Assembly (NCBI GenBank): GCA_023263465.1
Contig: JALQWV010000122.1
Coordinates: 1 to 7,551 of the forward strand
Source of the DNA: Ilumatobacteraceae bacterium
Lineage (GTDB): Bacteria > Actinomycetota > Acidimicrobiia > Acidimicrobiales > Ilumatobacteraceae
DNA: 7,551 nt
Direction of reading: 5' to 3'
In this document: positions 1-6,441 of the stretch, piece after piece
How the letters are laid out: every line of letters begins with the position of its first letter
Numbering within the stretch: position 1 is the stretch's first letter
The notes under the pieces: generated by a model
What the model was told of the DNA's origin: nothing
Database searches by the model: none
Seen by the model: only the letters and a program-made list of their open reading frames with translations
Made by a program: the position numbers and the translations under genes

Positions 1-450
1 ACCAGCAATACGCACAATGTCAGCAGGTGCGGCACCGAAGTTGTCGTTCCACGTTCCAGCTGCAGCCCACACCTCGTCGTACTGCAACAAGTCCGGGTCG
101 ACGAACACACGCAGTTGAGTGCTGTGACCAAACGGCGGCACGCCACCAATAGGAAACCCTGTTGCTTCACGAACTGCATCTGCATCTACACGTGCACACT
201 TGGAGCCACCAGCAGCGAGAGCGAGTTTCTTTTCATCAAGCTGATTTGAACCACTAACCAGGGCCATCACAATTTCACCGTCAACACCAAAGACCAAGCT
301 CTTTACAATTTGACCAACGGTCACACCAATGGCAGCGGCAGCATCGGCTGCGGTTTTTGTGCCTTCAGGAAATCGTTTTGTCTCAATTTCGAGCCCACGC
401 TCTTTTGCTGCAGAAACAACACGAACAACGTTTGGGTGAATATCGCTCAT
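1..450 (-). CDS. YbaK/EbsC-family aminoacyl-tRNA deacylase (3' end cut off by window)
   Basis: Reading the minus strand from the ATG at 450-448 gives 150 codons without a stop, running off the window's left edge. The protein begins MSDIHPNVVRVVSAAKERGL and continues as a classic YbaK/ProX-type trans-editing domain. It has a segment GVTVGQIVKSLVF (about residues 42-54), whose lysine 50 aligns with the conserved catalytic-site lysine of the family. It also has the glycine-rich GFPIGGVPPFGH loop (about 98-109) and a C-terminal LLQYDEVWAAAGT segment. Stand-alone family members run to about 155-165 residues, so only roughly the last ten codons are missing. The family hydrolyses mischarged aminoacyl-tRNAs (for example Cys- or Ala-tRNAPro) in the cytoplasm. 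Which tRNA or amino acid this member uses cannot be told from sequence alone. It starts 8 bases after the PCD stop codon and shows no clear Shine-Dalgarno, so it probably depends on the upstream transcript and on reinitiation. Confidence 0.9.
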   Translation of the reverse strand, partial: MSDIHPNVVRVVSAAKERGLEIETKRFPEGTKTAADAAAAIGVTVGQIVKSLVFGVDGEIVMALVSGSNQLDEKKLALAAGGSKCARVDADAVREATGFPIGGVPPFGHSTQLRVFVDPDLLQYDEVWAAAGTWNDNFGAAPADIVRIAG

Positions 451-458
451 ACTGCAGT

Positions 459-701
459 CTATTTCAATAGCGAATTAATTGATTCTGCTAATCGATGATC
501 GCGCGCAGTCACGGTTCGCCCTTTGTCATGACTGCAGAGATGTATCTCAACAACATTCCATGAGTTTGACCAATCGGGGTGATGATCTTGCTCTTCTGCC
601 AATTGAGCAACTTCGGTCATGAATGCGAAGGCTTCGCGAAAAGTCGGAAACTCAAACTTCCGGTATAGCGAATTGCTCTGCTCAACCCACCCTGCTGTCA
701 T
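459..701 (-). CDS. phhB: Pterin-4a-carbinolamine dehydratase (4a-hydroxytetrahydrobiopterin dehydratase)
   Basis: An 80-residue protein matching the PCD/DCoH family. It contains EEQDHHPDW (HHP at residues 40-42), a tryptophan five residues after the proline, a histidine at 58 (LCSHD) and an aspartate at 68 (TARDHRLA). This order and spacing fits the accepted PCD active-site signature, so a working dehydratase is expected. The enzyme dehydrates 4a-hydroxy-tetrahydropterin, recycling the cofactor of aromatic amino acid hydroxylases; in bacteria without such hydroxylases a role in other pterin metabolism has been proposed. The protein starts directly at MTAGWVEQ, so it lacks the 15 or so residues that usually precede the conserved GW; family members are commonly 90-110 residues. 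No better upstream start is visible. The ATG at 701-699 overlaps the ATPase stop as ATGA and has no convincing Shine-Dalgarno, which suggests translational coupling. Confidence 0.9.
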   Translation of the reverse strand: MTAGWVEQSNSLYRKFEFPTFREAFAFMTEVAQLAEEQDHHPDWSNSWNVVEIHLCSHDKGRTVTARDHRLAESINSLLK

Positions 702-2728
702 GCGAGTGGAGCATGACAGGCAACTGACCCACTTTTACGCACGGTCGGAGTTGGTCGCTCTGATACGCAACGCTCTGCGAGTTCAGGTGAAAGCGTTGCA
801 CGGACATGGCACCGTGTATGAAAGCGACAACCGCTCGGCGGATTTGCGGGGCTTGGCAACTCCCCCTGCAACACGATGCGCTTACGCGAACGCTCCACCA
901 CAGGGTCAGGAATTGGCACCGCTGAAAGCAACGCCTGAGTGTATGGATGCTGCGGGTTGGCAAATACATCAGCAACAGGACCAGATTCAACAATTGAGCC
1001 TAAGTACATCACTGCAATGTCGTCTGCAACATGTTGAACAACCGCAAGGTCGTGCGATACGAACAAATATGAAAGGCCTAGCTTTTCTTGCAATTCAGCA
1101 AGCAGGTTGAGCACGCCTGCCCTGACACTGACGTCTAGTGCGGAAACAGGTTCGTCCAGTACAACAAGTTGTGGGTTAAGCGCTAAGGCACGCGCGATTG
1201 CAATGCGTTGACGCTGACCACCAGAAAATTCAGATGGATATCGACTTGCATGATCGGGATTGAGTCCAACAAGAGCAAGCAACTCTGAAATTCGGCTGTC
1301 TTGTTCGCCTCGCGGAACGTTAAACGCTCGGAGTGGTTCTGCAATTGCGTCACCAATGGGAAGTCGAGGGTCTAGCGATGCAAAAGGATCTTGGAAGACG
1401 ATCTGCAAATCCTTTCGCAGTTGCAACCGATCGTGTTTTGACAAACTAGACACGTCGCGTCCCAACACTGTGATTGTTCCCGCTTCAGGAGCCACGAGGT
1501 TCATGATTTCGAGCAATGTGGTGGTCTTGCCACAACCCGACTCGCCTACAAGAGCCAGGCTACGACCCTTGCGAAGCGTGAGGTCTACTCCATCAACCGC
1601 GAAGATTGAACCAACGCGACGTCGAAGAACAGAGCCTTTCATCATGGGAAAGGTCTTGTTCAAAGCCCTGACTTCAAGAACGGTTCCCGAACTTGCATCG
1701 CGATGTGCAACATGTGCAGCACCTTCAACAAATAGTTTTCCGGCGGCTTGAATTTGTGGAATTTCAGAATGGCGATGACATGCGGTCATTCTTCCCTGCC
1801 CGCGATCAACCAATTCTGGAATGGCACTTTGGCACGCCTCAATTGCCGCGGGACAGCGCGGTGAAAAGGCACAACCCGTCGGAAGATCAACTGGGGATGG
1901 TGGGGCTCCCGCAATGGAGGCAAGGCGTGATCCCGACTCAGCGTCAATTCGTGGAATTGAACGTAATAAACCAATCGTGTACGGCATCGCAGGGTTCGCA
2001 TACACACTGTTCACATCGCCAACTTCAACAATTTTGCCGGCATACATAATTGCCACACGGTCTGCGAGCCCTGCCACAACGCCCAAGTCGTGAGTCACCA
2101 ACACAATGGCCGCCCCCGTTATGTCACGAGCACGTTGTAATACTTCAAGAATTTGAGCCTGCACTGTCACATCAAGTGCAGTTGTTGGTTCGTCAGCCAA
2201 AAGAACTTTTGGTTCGTTTGCAATCGCCAAGGCAATCATGACGCGTTGACGCATGCCGCCCGAAAATTCATGAGGATAAGAATTCACGCGCTCTTCTGGT
2301 CGGGGTATGCCAACGACATCGAGCAACTCAATGGCCCTCCTTTGGGCGTCTTCTTCTGTCACGTCTTTATGAATCAGAATCGCTTCAGCAATTTGATGTC
2401 CGATAGTGCGAACAGGATTAAGCGCCGACAATGGGTCTTGAAACACCATTGCAATATCACTTCCTCGATATTTCGACATTTCGTCATCTGACAGTGACAA
2501 TAAATTTGTCCCTGCATAGAAAATTTCGCCAGTTACACGTGCTGTTGGAGGCAACAGCCCAATCATCGACAACGATGTGACCGACTTGCCCGACCCCGAC
2601 TCACCGACCAAACCAAGAACTTCCCCCGGCCGAATGTCCAGGCTCAGTTCGCGCACGGCCTGAACCGTGCCCGATTCACTTGGAAATGACACCGAAAGAT
2701 TTCGGATTTGGATAATTGCATCGCTCAT
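698..2728 (-). CDS. Fused DppD-DppF type ABC transporter ATP-binding protein (two nucleotide-binding domains)
   Basis: A 676-residue cytoplasmic protein with two complete ABC ATPase domains in one chain. Domain 1 has Walker A GESGSGKS (42-49), Q-loop Q97, signature FSGGM (155-159), Walker B VLLADE (175-180) and switch histidine H213. Domain 2 has Walker A GESGCGKT (395-402), Q446, signature FSGGQ (501-505), Walker B LVVLDE (521-526) and H559. All catalytic elements are intact in both halves. Each half ends in the oligopeptide/dipeptide C-terminal extension (around MPYTIGLL and HPYTQALL) carrying four cysteines: C286, C292, C299, C317 and C634, C640, C654, C671. Separate DppD and DppF proteins are about 320-340 residues each, so this is a natural tandem fusion that supplies both ATPases for the DppB/DppC-like channel encoded just upstream. 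A Shine-Dalgarno (GGGAG, plus-strand positions 2736-2740) lies 7 bases before the ATG, inside the end of the permease gene; the start/stop overlap is ATGA. The exact substrate cannot be read from the ATPase. Confidence 0.95.
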   Translation of the reverse strand: MSDAIIQIRNLSVSFPSESGTVQAVRELSLDIRPGEVLGLVGESGSGKSVTSLSMIGLLPPTARVTGEIFYAGTNLLSLSDDEMSKYRGSDIAMVFQDPLSALNPVRTIGHQIAEAILIHKDVTEEDAQRRAIELLDVVGIPRPEERVNSYPHEFSGGMRQRVMIALAIANEPKVLLADEPTTALDVTVQAQILEVLQRARDITGAAIVLVTHDLGVVAGLADRVAIMYAGKIVEVGDVNSVYANPAMPYTIGLLRSIPRIDAESGSRLASIAGAPPSPVDLPTGCAFSPRCPAAIEACQSAIPELVDRGQGRMTACHRHSEIPQIQAAGKLFVEGAAHVAHRDASSGTVLEVRALNKTFPMMKGSVLRRRVGSIFAVDGVDLTLRKGRSLALVGESGCGKTTTLLEIMNLVAPEAGTITVLGRDVSSLSKHDRLQLRKDLQIVFQDPFASLDPRLPIGDAIAEPLRAFNVPRGEQDSRISELLALVGLNPDHASRYPSEFSGGQRQRIAIARALALNPQLVVLDEPVSALDVSVRAGVLNLLAELQEKLGLSYLFVSHDLAVVQHVADDIAVMYLGSIVESGPVADVFANPQHPYTQALLSAVPIPDPVVERSRKRIVLQGELPSPANPPSGCRFHTRCHVRATLSPELAERCVSERPTPTVRKSGSVACHAPLA

Positions 2729-3597
2729 GAATTTGCTCCCGTTGAAGCACCCGGATCAAATGCATCGCGCAGACCGTCGCCTATAAAACTGACCGAAAGC
2801 ACGGTGAGCACCAGGGCTCCTCCAGCAAAACAGAACAACCAGGGGTAGGTAAGCGCAGAGTTTGTGCCATCTGCAATCAAGCTTCCCAAGGAAACATCAG
2901 GTGGTTGAATACCAAAACCCAAATACGAGAGTCCAGTTTCGCTCAAGATTGTGCCACCGACGTCCAAGGTTGCCGCGATGATCAAGATTGACGCAACGTT
3001 TGGAATGAGATGGCGGAACACAATGGTGCGTGTCGGTACTCCCATATAACGGGCTGCCCTAATGAAATCGCGTTCCCGCAAGCTCATGGCCATACCTCGC
3101 ACAATTCGACTGGTAATCATCCAGCCAAATGCCGCCAATAGCACGACGAACACCAGCCATGTCTTTCCTCTATATAGAGGGGACATCACGGCAATCAAAA
3201 GAAAGGCTGGAAGAACCAGTAGCAGGTCAACTACCCACATCATTGCCTTGTCGATTTTTCCACCGAGATACCCAGCAAATGCACCGACAATTGCGGCAAT
3301 TCCCGTTGAGAAAATAGCTACTAGCAATCCGATGATCAGCGACTTTTGAAGACCACGCATCGTAAGTGCAAAGACATCACCACCAATTTGGGTTGTACCA
3401 AACCAATGTTCCCTTGAAGGCGGTTGCAGCAAATACATGAAATCAAGTTCATCCCACTTGTGCTTGCTCAAGTATGGTCCCAAAAACGCAAGCAGAAACA
3501 TGAACACCAAGTTGCAAAGTCCAAAGACCGCAAGTTTGTTCCGCATAAATCGTCGGCGAACAAGTTGTCCGCGAGTTAAGCGAAGTACATCGGTCAT
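2725..3597 (-). CDS. DppC-like ABC transporter permease (peptide/nickel family)
   Basis: A 290-residue inner-membrane permease. After a basic N-terminus (QLVRRRFMRNKL) there is a first membrane span at about 23-41. An extracytoplasmic segment follows, with the family hallmark HWFGTTQIGGDVF (about 64-76), normally written HPLGTDxLGRDV. Further spans lie at about 86-110, 119-138, 147-163, 200-215 and 252-273. The EAA loop that docks on the ATPase is RAARYMGVPTRTIVFRHLIP (about 180-199). The tail has SETGLSYLGFG (219-229) and GDGLRDAFDP (273-282), both typical of DppC/OppC. Length and architecture are normal. It should pair with the DppB-like permease next to it to form the translocation channel. 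A GAGG Shine-Dalgarno (plus-strand 3603-3606) sits 5 bases before the ATG, within the end of dppB-like coding sequence. Both flanking junctions are ATGA overlaps, which supports tight co-expression in fixed ratio. Confidence 0.94.
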   Translation of the reverse strand: MTDVLRLTRGQLVRRRFMRNKLAVFGLCNLVFMFLLAFLGPYLSKHKWDELDFMYLLQPPSREHWFGTTQIGGDVFALTMRGLQKSLIIGLLVAIFSTGIAAIVGAFAGYLGGKIDKAMMWVVDLLLVLPAFLLIAVMSPLYRGKTWLVFVVLLAAFGWMITSRIVRGMAMSLRERDFIRAARYMGVPTRTIVFRHLIPNVASILIIAATLDVGGTILSETGLSYLGFGIQPPDVSLGSLIADGTNSALTYPWLFCFAGGALVLTVLSVSFIGDGLRDAFDPGASTGANS

Positions 3598-4577
3598 CGC
3601 AACCTCACTCGCGGATCAAGGGCTGCAGTGACAATGTCTGCAAGAAAGCCCGAAAGCAACACGAGTACCGAGGAGAAGAGAATTACTGCCGCAGTTGAGT
3701 TGATGTCGTTGGCTTGAACAGCAGTAATGAACCATTGGCCCATGCCATTCCAACCAAAAATTGTTTCTGTGAAAGCAGCACCAGTGATCAAGAGACCGAA
3801 CGAGTAGGCAAAGAATGTAGTAAGAGGAAGAATTGCAACTCGTAAGCCGTGCTTAAACAATGCCTGACGTTTAGTCAAACCCTTTGCCCGAGCAGTACGC
3901 AAGTGGTCGCTACTCAAAACGTCAAGCATTGCATTTCGCTGATAGCGAGAATAAAAAGCAATTCCACCGAGTGCAATGGACAAAGTCGGAAGTATCAAGT
4001 GCTGAATGCGATTAACAATGGACGAAAGTCCAGCGCCTTGAAACTCTGGAGAATACTCACCCACCGTGTAAATCAAGGTGTAGCCGAGTCTGTTATTCAA
4101 ATTAATGGCGCCAAACTTCAGCAACAGGGCAATGAGAAAAACTGGCGCAGACAAAAAGATGTAGGAAGTAATGCTGAAATATCGGTCGAACGGTTTGTAC
4201 TGTCGAACAGCGCTCACCACTCCCGTGATTACACCAATGACTGATCCCAGGATGGACCCGATGAGGAGGAGACGCAGACTTACCCAGATGCGACGGCTGA
4301 TCTCGCTGTTCACGCTCTTTTCATTCAAACTCGTTCCAAGATCGCCCTTGACAACCCCACTCACCCAGGTGAAATATCTCTCCACAACAGGGGTCTTGTC
4401 ATTCATATTGAGGGCCGTCAGCTTGCTTTCTATGGAGCTCGCAGGAATTGGCGGGTTTCGCCCTTCATAGTTAGACCGCGGATTTAAGGCAATTGCTGCA
4501 AGGAAATAGCCCATCGTTGAGGCTAGAACGACGAGCAGTAGGAAGTTCAAAAAACGCTTATAGATGTAATTGAGCAA
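3594..4577 (-). CDS. DppB-like ABC transporter permease (peptide/nickel family), TTG start
   Basis: A 327-residue inner-membrane permease and the first gene of the minus-strand operon. It begins MLNYIYKRFLNFLLLVVLAS, the usual DppB/OppB-type start with a short basic patch and a first membrane span at about 8-29. An extracytoplasmic segment follows, containing VVKGDLGTSL (75-84), equivalent to the conserved GDLGxS motif. Later spans lie at about 101-123, 134-154, 193-209, 247-267 and 294-316. The EAA-like loop is HLRTARAKGLTKRQALFKHG (about 225-244), and the protein ends in the family's typical ALDPRVRLR. The start codon is TTG at 4577-4575. It is preceded by AGGG (plus-strand CCCT at 4583-4586) with 5-base spacing, and an in-frame TAA lies about 16 bases upstream, so no longer form is possible. 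It overlaps the next gene as ATGA. Together with the DppC-like protein it forms the channel; the SBP for it is encoded divergently. Confidence 0.94.
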   Translation of the reverse strand: MLNYIYKRFLNFLLLVVLASTMGYFLAAIALNPRSNYEGRNPPIPASSIESKLTALNMNDKTPVVERYFTWVSGVVKGDLGTSLNEKSVNSEISRRIWVSLRLLLIGSILGSVIGVITGVVSAVRQYKPFDRYFSITSYIFLSAPVFLIALLLKFGAINLNNRLGYTLIYTVGEYSPEFQGAGLSSIVNRIQHLILPTLSIALGGIAFYSRYQRNAMLDVLSSDHLRTARAKGLTKRQALFKHGLRVAILPLTTFFAYSFGLLITGAAFTETIFGWNGMGQWFITAVQANDINSTAAVILFSSVLVLLSGFLADIVTAALDPRVRLR

Positions 4578-4625
4578 GATATCCCTGCTTTTTTAGCTCA
4601 CTGGTGTTTCGGTTTGATCGCCCCG

Positions 4626-4654
4626 AGTATATGGTAAACAGCAGGTAAACAAGT
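4626..4654 (-). promoter_or_regulatory. Candidate promoter for the permease-ATPase-phhB operon
   Basis: On the minus strand the hexamer TATACT (plus-strand AGTATA, 4626-4631) matches five of six bases of the sigma-70-type -10 consensus. Transcription would begin around 4619-4620, giving a leader of about 42 bases before the TTG start at 4577. The -35 side is weak: at 17-base spacing the hexamer is ACTTGT (4654-4649), and TTGTTT occurs only at 15-base spacing. A poor -35 would fit an activated or regulated promoter, but this is inference. I found no equally good -10 for the divergent binding-protein gene; TTGATC at 4614-4619 is a possible -35 for it without a clear partner. Confidence 0.4.
4633..4651 (+). 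repeat. Direct repeat GGTAAACA x2 in the divergent intergenic region (possible operator)
   Basis: The octamer GGTAAACA occurs at 4633-4640 and again at 4644-4651, separated by GCA, so the period is 11 bases, about one helical turn. Both copies lie between the two divergent genes, immediately upstream of the candidate minus-strand -10 and across its -35 position. A regulator bound here could influence both the permease operon and the binding-protein gene. The repeat is read directly; the operator function is inference. Confidence 0.4.
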
Positions 4655-4686
4655 AAATCCGAGGCTTTATTGTCTCAATCCGACTT

Positions 4687-4691
4687 AGGAG
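4687..4691 (+). promoter_or_regulatory. Ribosome binding site fixing the SBP start at 4697
   Basis: AGGAG lies 5 bases before ATG 4697, an ideal Shine-Dalgarno arrangement. It decides between this ATG and an in-frame TTG at 4670 that would add nine residues (MSQSDLGEH) ahead of the signal peptide. The TTG has no comparable site, and the ribosome binding site would then lie inside the coding region. Confidence 0.85.
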
Positions 4692-4696
4692 AACAC

Positions 4697-6349
4697 ATGA
4701 AAAAGCAGTCCATCCGCAGGTTCGCGGTTGTCGCTGCCATTGCCATGCTTCCCGTGCTCAGCGCTTCAGTTCCTGCAAGTGCGGCAAAGGGTGATGGCAA
4801 CGGACCAGACGTCAACGAACAACCTGTTGCAAAGTTAAAGAAAGGTGGAACATTTGTTTGGGCAATCAATAACTTGCCTGACAACTTCAACACCAGTCAT
4901 ATTGACGGAAACACCGCCGACACCAGTTACATCATGGGCGCAACGCAACCAGGATATTTCTCTGTCGATAAGACCGGTGCTCTCGTTGTTGATACCAATT
5001 ACGCAAGCAAGGTAGAACTCACCTCAAAGAAGCCACAAGTGGTGACCTACACCTTGAATCCAAAGGCAGTATGGAGCGACGGCAAGCCTGTCGGTCTTGC
5101 TGACTTTGTAGGCATGTGGAAAGCAAACAACGGAACGAACGAGGCGTATGAATCAGTTTCAACCACTGGTTACGAAGACATCGCTTCGGTTAAGGCCGGA
5201 AAGTCAAAGAACCAAGTAGTAGTTACCTTCAAGAACATTTATGCCGACTGGCAAGGTCTCTTCGGTGGATTGCTCCCAGCTTCAGTTACTGCAACTCCAG
5301 ATGCATTCAACAAATCATGGTTGACTGCACCAACAGTTACAGCTGGTCCATTCAAGTACTCGGCAACTGACGAGGCTGGCTCAACCGTCACCCTCGTGCC
5401 AAACCCTAAGTGGTGGGGCGACAAGCCGGTACTTGACAAGATTGTGTACCGCGCAATTCCACCTGCAACCCAGTTGGACGCGCTCGCAAACGGTGAAGTT
5501 GATTACATCGACATTGGGCCAAACGCAACCAACTACCAGCGAGCAAAAGATCTTGCAGGAGTTTCGGTTCACGTTTCAAAGGCACCGAACTACCGTCACA
5601 TGACTTTTGGTTCAGCAACGGCTATCAGCGCTGACCCAACTATTCGTCAGGCAATCATGATGTCCATTGATCGCAGCACCATTGCTAAAGCAATGATCGG
5701 ACCAATCGACCCGACTGCAAGTTCGCTTGACAACCACGTGTTTGTGAAGGGTCTCTCCTGCTACACCAACAATGCCGGCATTTATGGAACCCAGAACCTC
5801 CAGCGAGTCAACACCATGTTGAATGCTGCGGGATGGAAGGGAAGCCCACGTAAGAATGCGGCAGGCCAGGAATTGAAGATTGCCATCACCATTCCTTCAG
5901 GCGTTCCAACGAGCGCTCAGGAAGCACAGTTGATGCAAGCAATGCTGGCTCCAGCAGGAATCACCTTGACCATTAACACGGTGCCACTTGCTGACTTCTT
6001 CTCGAAGTACATCACCCCAGGAAACTTCGAAATGACCGTGTTCTCATGGATTGGTGGAGTATTCCCAATTTCAGGTGCAACAGGCATTTTGACCACGACG
6101 GGTGAACAGAACTACGGCAAGATCGGTAGCGCTGCCATTGACAACCTGTTCACAAAGGCCAACCAGGAACTCGATCCTGTGAAGCGTTGTGCACTTGCAA
6201 ATAAGGCTGACAAGTTGGTTTGGGAAGTTGGTCACTCCATGATCACTTACCAGCGTCCAAACGTGACAGCTACTGACAAGAAGATCGCCAACATGGGTTC
6301 GTGGGGCTTCACCAGCCTTGACTACACCAAGATTGGTTTTACTAAGTAA
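4697..6349 (+). CDS. Family-5 extracellular solute-binding protein (peptide/nickel ABC transporter), non-lipidated
   Basis: A 550-residue secreted binding protein of the SBP_bac_5 family. The N-terminus MKKQSIRRF is followed by a hydrophobic stretch and an AxA cleavage site in VPASAA, so signal peptidase I should cut after about residue 29 or 30. There is no cysteine before residue 355, hence no lipobox. Family features in order are NPKAVWSDGKPVGLADF (121-137, the conserved xWSDGxPxxAxDF region), TAGPFKY (215-221), PNPKWWG (235-241), LDALANGEVDYI (260-271) and IRQAIMMSIDRSTIA (316-330). AAGW (377-380) and a C-terminal lobe ending in GFTK follow. Length is typical. It would capture the solute outside the membrane and present it to the divergently encoded DppB/C channel. 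The substrate is unknown; peptides are most common, but family 5 also binds nickel chelates and oligosaccharides. Only two cysteines (355 and 498) exist and could form a disulfide. The gene is monocistronic, bounded by its own leader and a strong terminator. Confidence 0.94.
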   Translation: MKKQSIRRFAVVAAIAMLPVLSASVPASAAKGDGNGPDVNEQPVAKLKKGGTFVWAINNLPDNFNTSHIDGNTADTSYIMGATQPGYFSVDKTGALVVDTNYASKVELTSKKPQVVTYTLNPKAVWSDGKPVGLADFVGMWKANNGTNEAYESVSTTGYEDIASVKAGKSKNQVVVTFKNIYADWQGLFGGLLPASVTATPDAFNKSWLTAPTVTAGPFKYSATDEAGSTVTLVPNPKWWGDKPVLDKIVYRAIPPATQLDALANGEVDYIDIGPNATNYQRAKDLAGVSVHVSKAPNYRHMTFGSATAISADPTIRQAIMMSIDRSTIAKAMIGPIDPTASSLDNHVFVKGLSCYTNNAGIYGTQNLQRVNTMLNAAGWKGSPRKNAAGQELKIAITIPSGVPTSAQEAQLMQAMLAPAGITLTINTVPLADFFSKYITPGNFEMTVFSWIGGVFPISGATGILTTTGEQNYGKIGSAAIDNLFTKANQELDPVKRCALANKADKLVWEVGHSMITYQRPNVTATDKKIANMGSWGFTSLDYTKIGFTK

Positions 6350-6377
6350 TTCAGTAGTACAACTTCTAGTCAAGAAT

Positions 6378-6414
6378 GAAGGGACGACCCGAAAGGGTCG
6401 TCCCTTCTCGTTTT
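6378..6414 (+). terminator. Intrinsic terminator after the solute-binding protein gene
   Basis: A perfect 13-bp inverted repeat (6378-6390 with 6395-6407, GAAGGGACGACCC and its complement) closes on a GAAA tetraloop at 6391-6394. It is followed by TCG and TTTT at 6411-6414. It begins 28 bases after the SBP stop codon. The stem is GC-rich and very stable; the T tract is short and interrupted, so termination may be incomplete and allow some read-through into the transporter gene downstream. Confidence 0.88.
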
Positions 6415-6428
6415 CGCATATGCAAAAG
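6411..6428. repeat. Imperfect palindrome TTTcGCATATGCaAAA upstream of the MFS gene
   Basis: GCATATGC at 6416-6423 is a perfect 8-base palindrome. After a single mismatch on each side it is extended by TTT at 6412-6414 and AAA at 6425-6427. It ends about 14 bases before the MFS start codon, where an operator or the -10 region of a short-leader promoter could lie. It partly overlaps the T tract of the terminator. The symmetry is visible; any function is speculative. Confidence 0.3.
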
Positions 6429-6441
6429 TGATCAACTACAA

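Noticed and set aside
310..498. 62-codon plus-strand open frame over the deacylase and dehydratase junction
   Set aside because: It is the complement of the YbaK start region and the end of phhB, both clearly coding on the minus strand.
619..1110. 163-codon plus-strand open frame opposite the ATPase gene
   Set aside because: It lies antisense to well-conserved ATPase coding sequence, and its translation resembles no family. The same applies to plus-strand frames at 1260-1751, 1693-2049, 2153-2491, 3849-4244 and 4171-4470.
3167..3180. Perfect 14-base palindrome CCTCTATATAGAGG
   Set aside because: It lies inside the DppC-like coding sequence; a palindrome of this length is expected by chance about once in two windows this size, and no promoter context is visible.
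4587..4597. GCTTTTTTAGC just upstream of the dppB-like start as a hairpin or terminator
   Set aside because: The arms are only 3 bp with an AT-only loop, too weak to be a structured element.
4670..4696. Extended SBP start at TTG 4670
   Set aside because: AGGAG five bases before ATG 4697 and a signal peptide starting at MKKQ make the shorter form much more likely.
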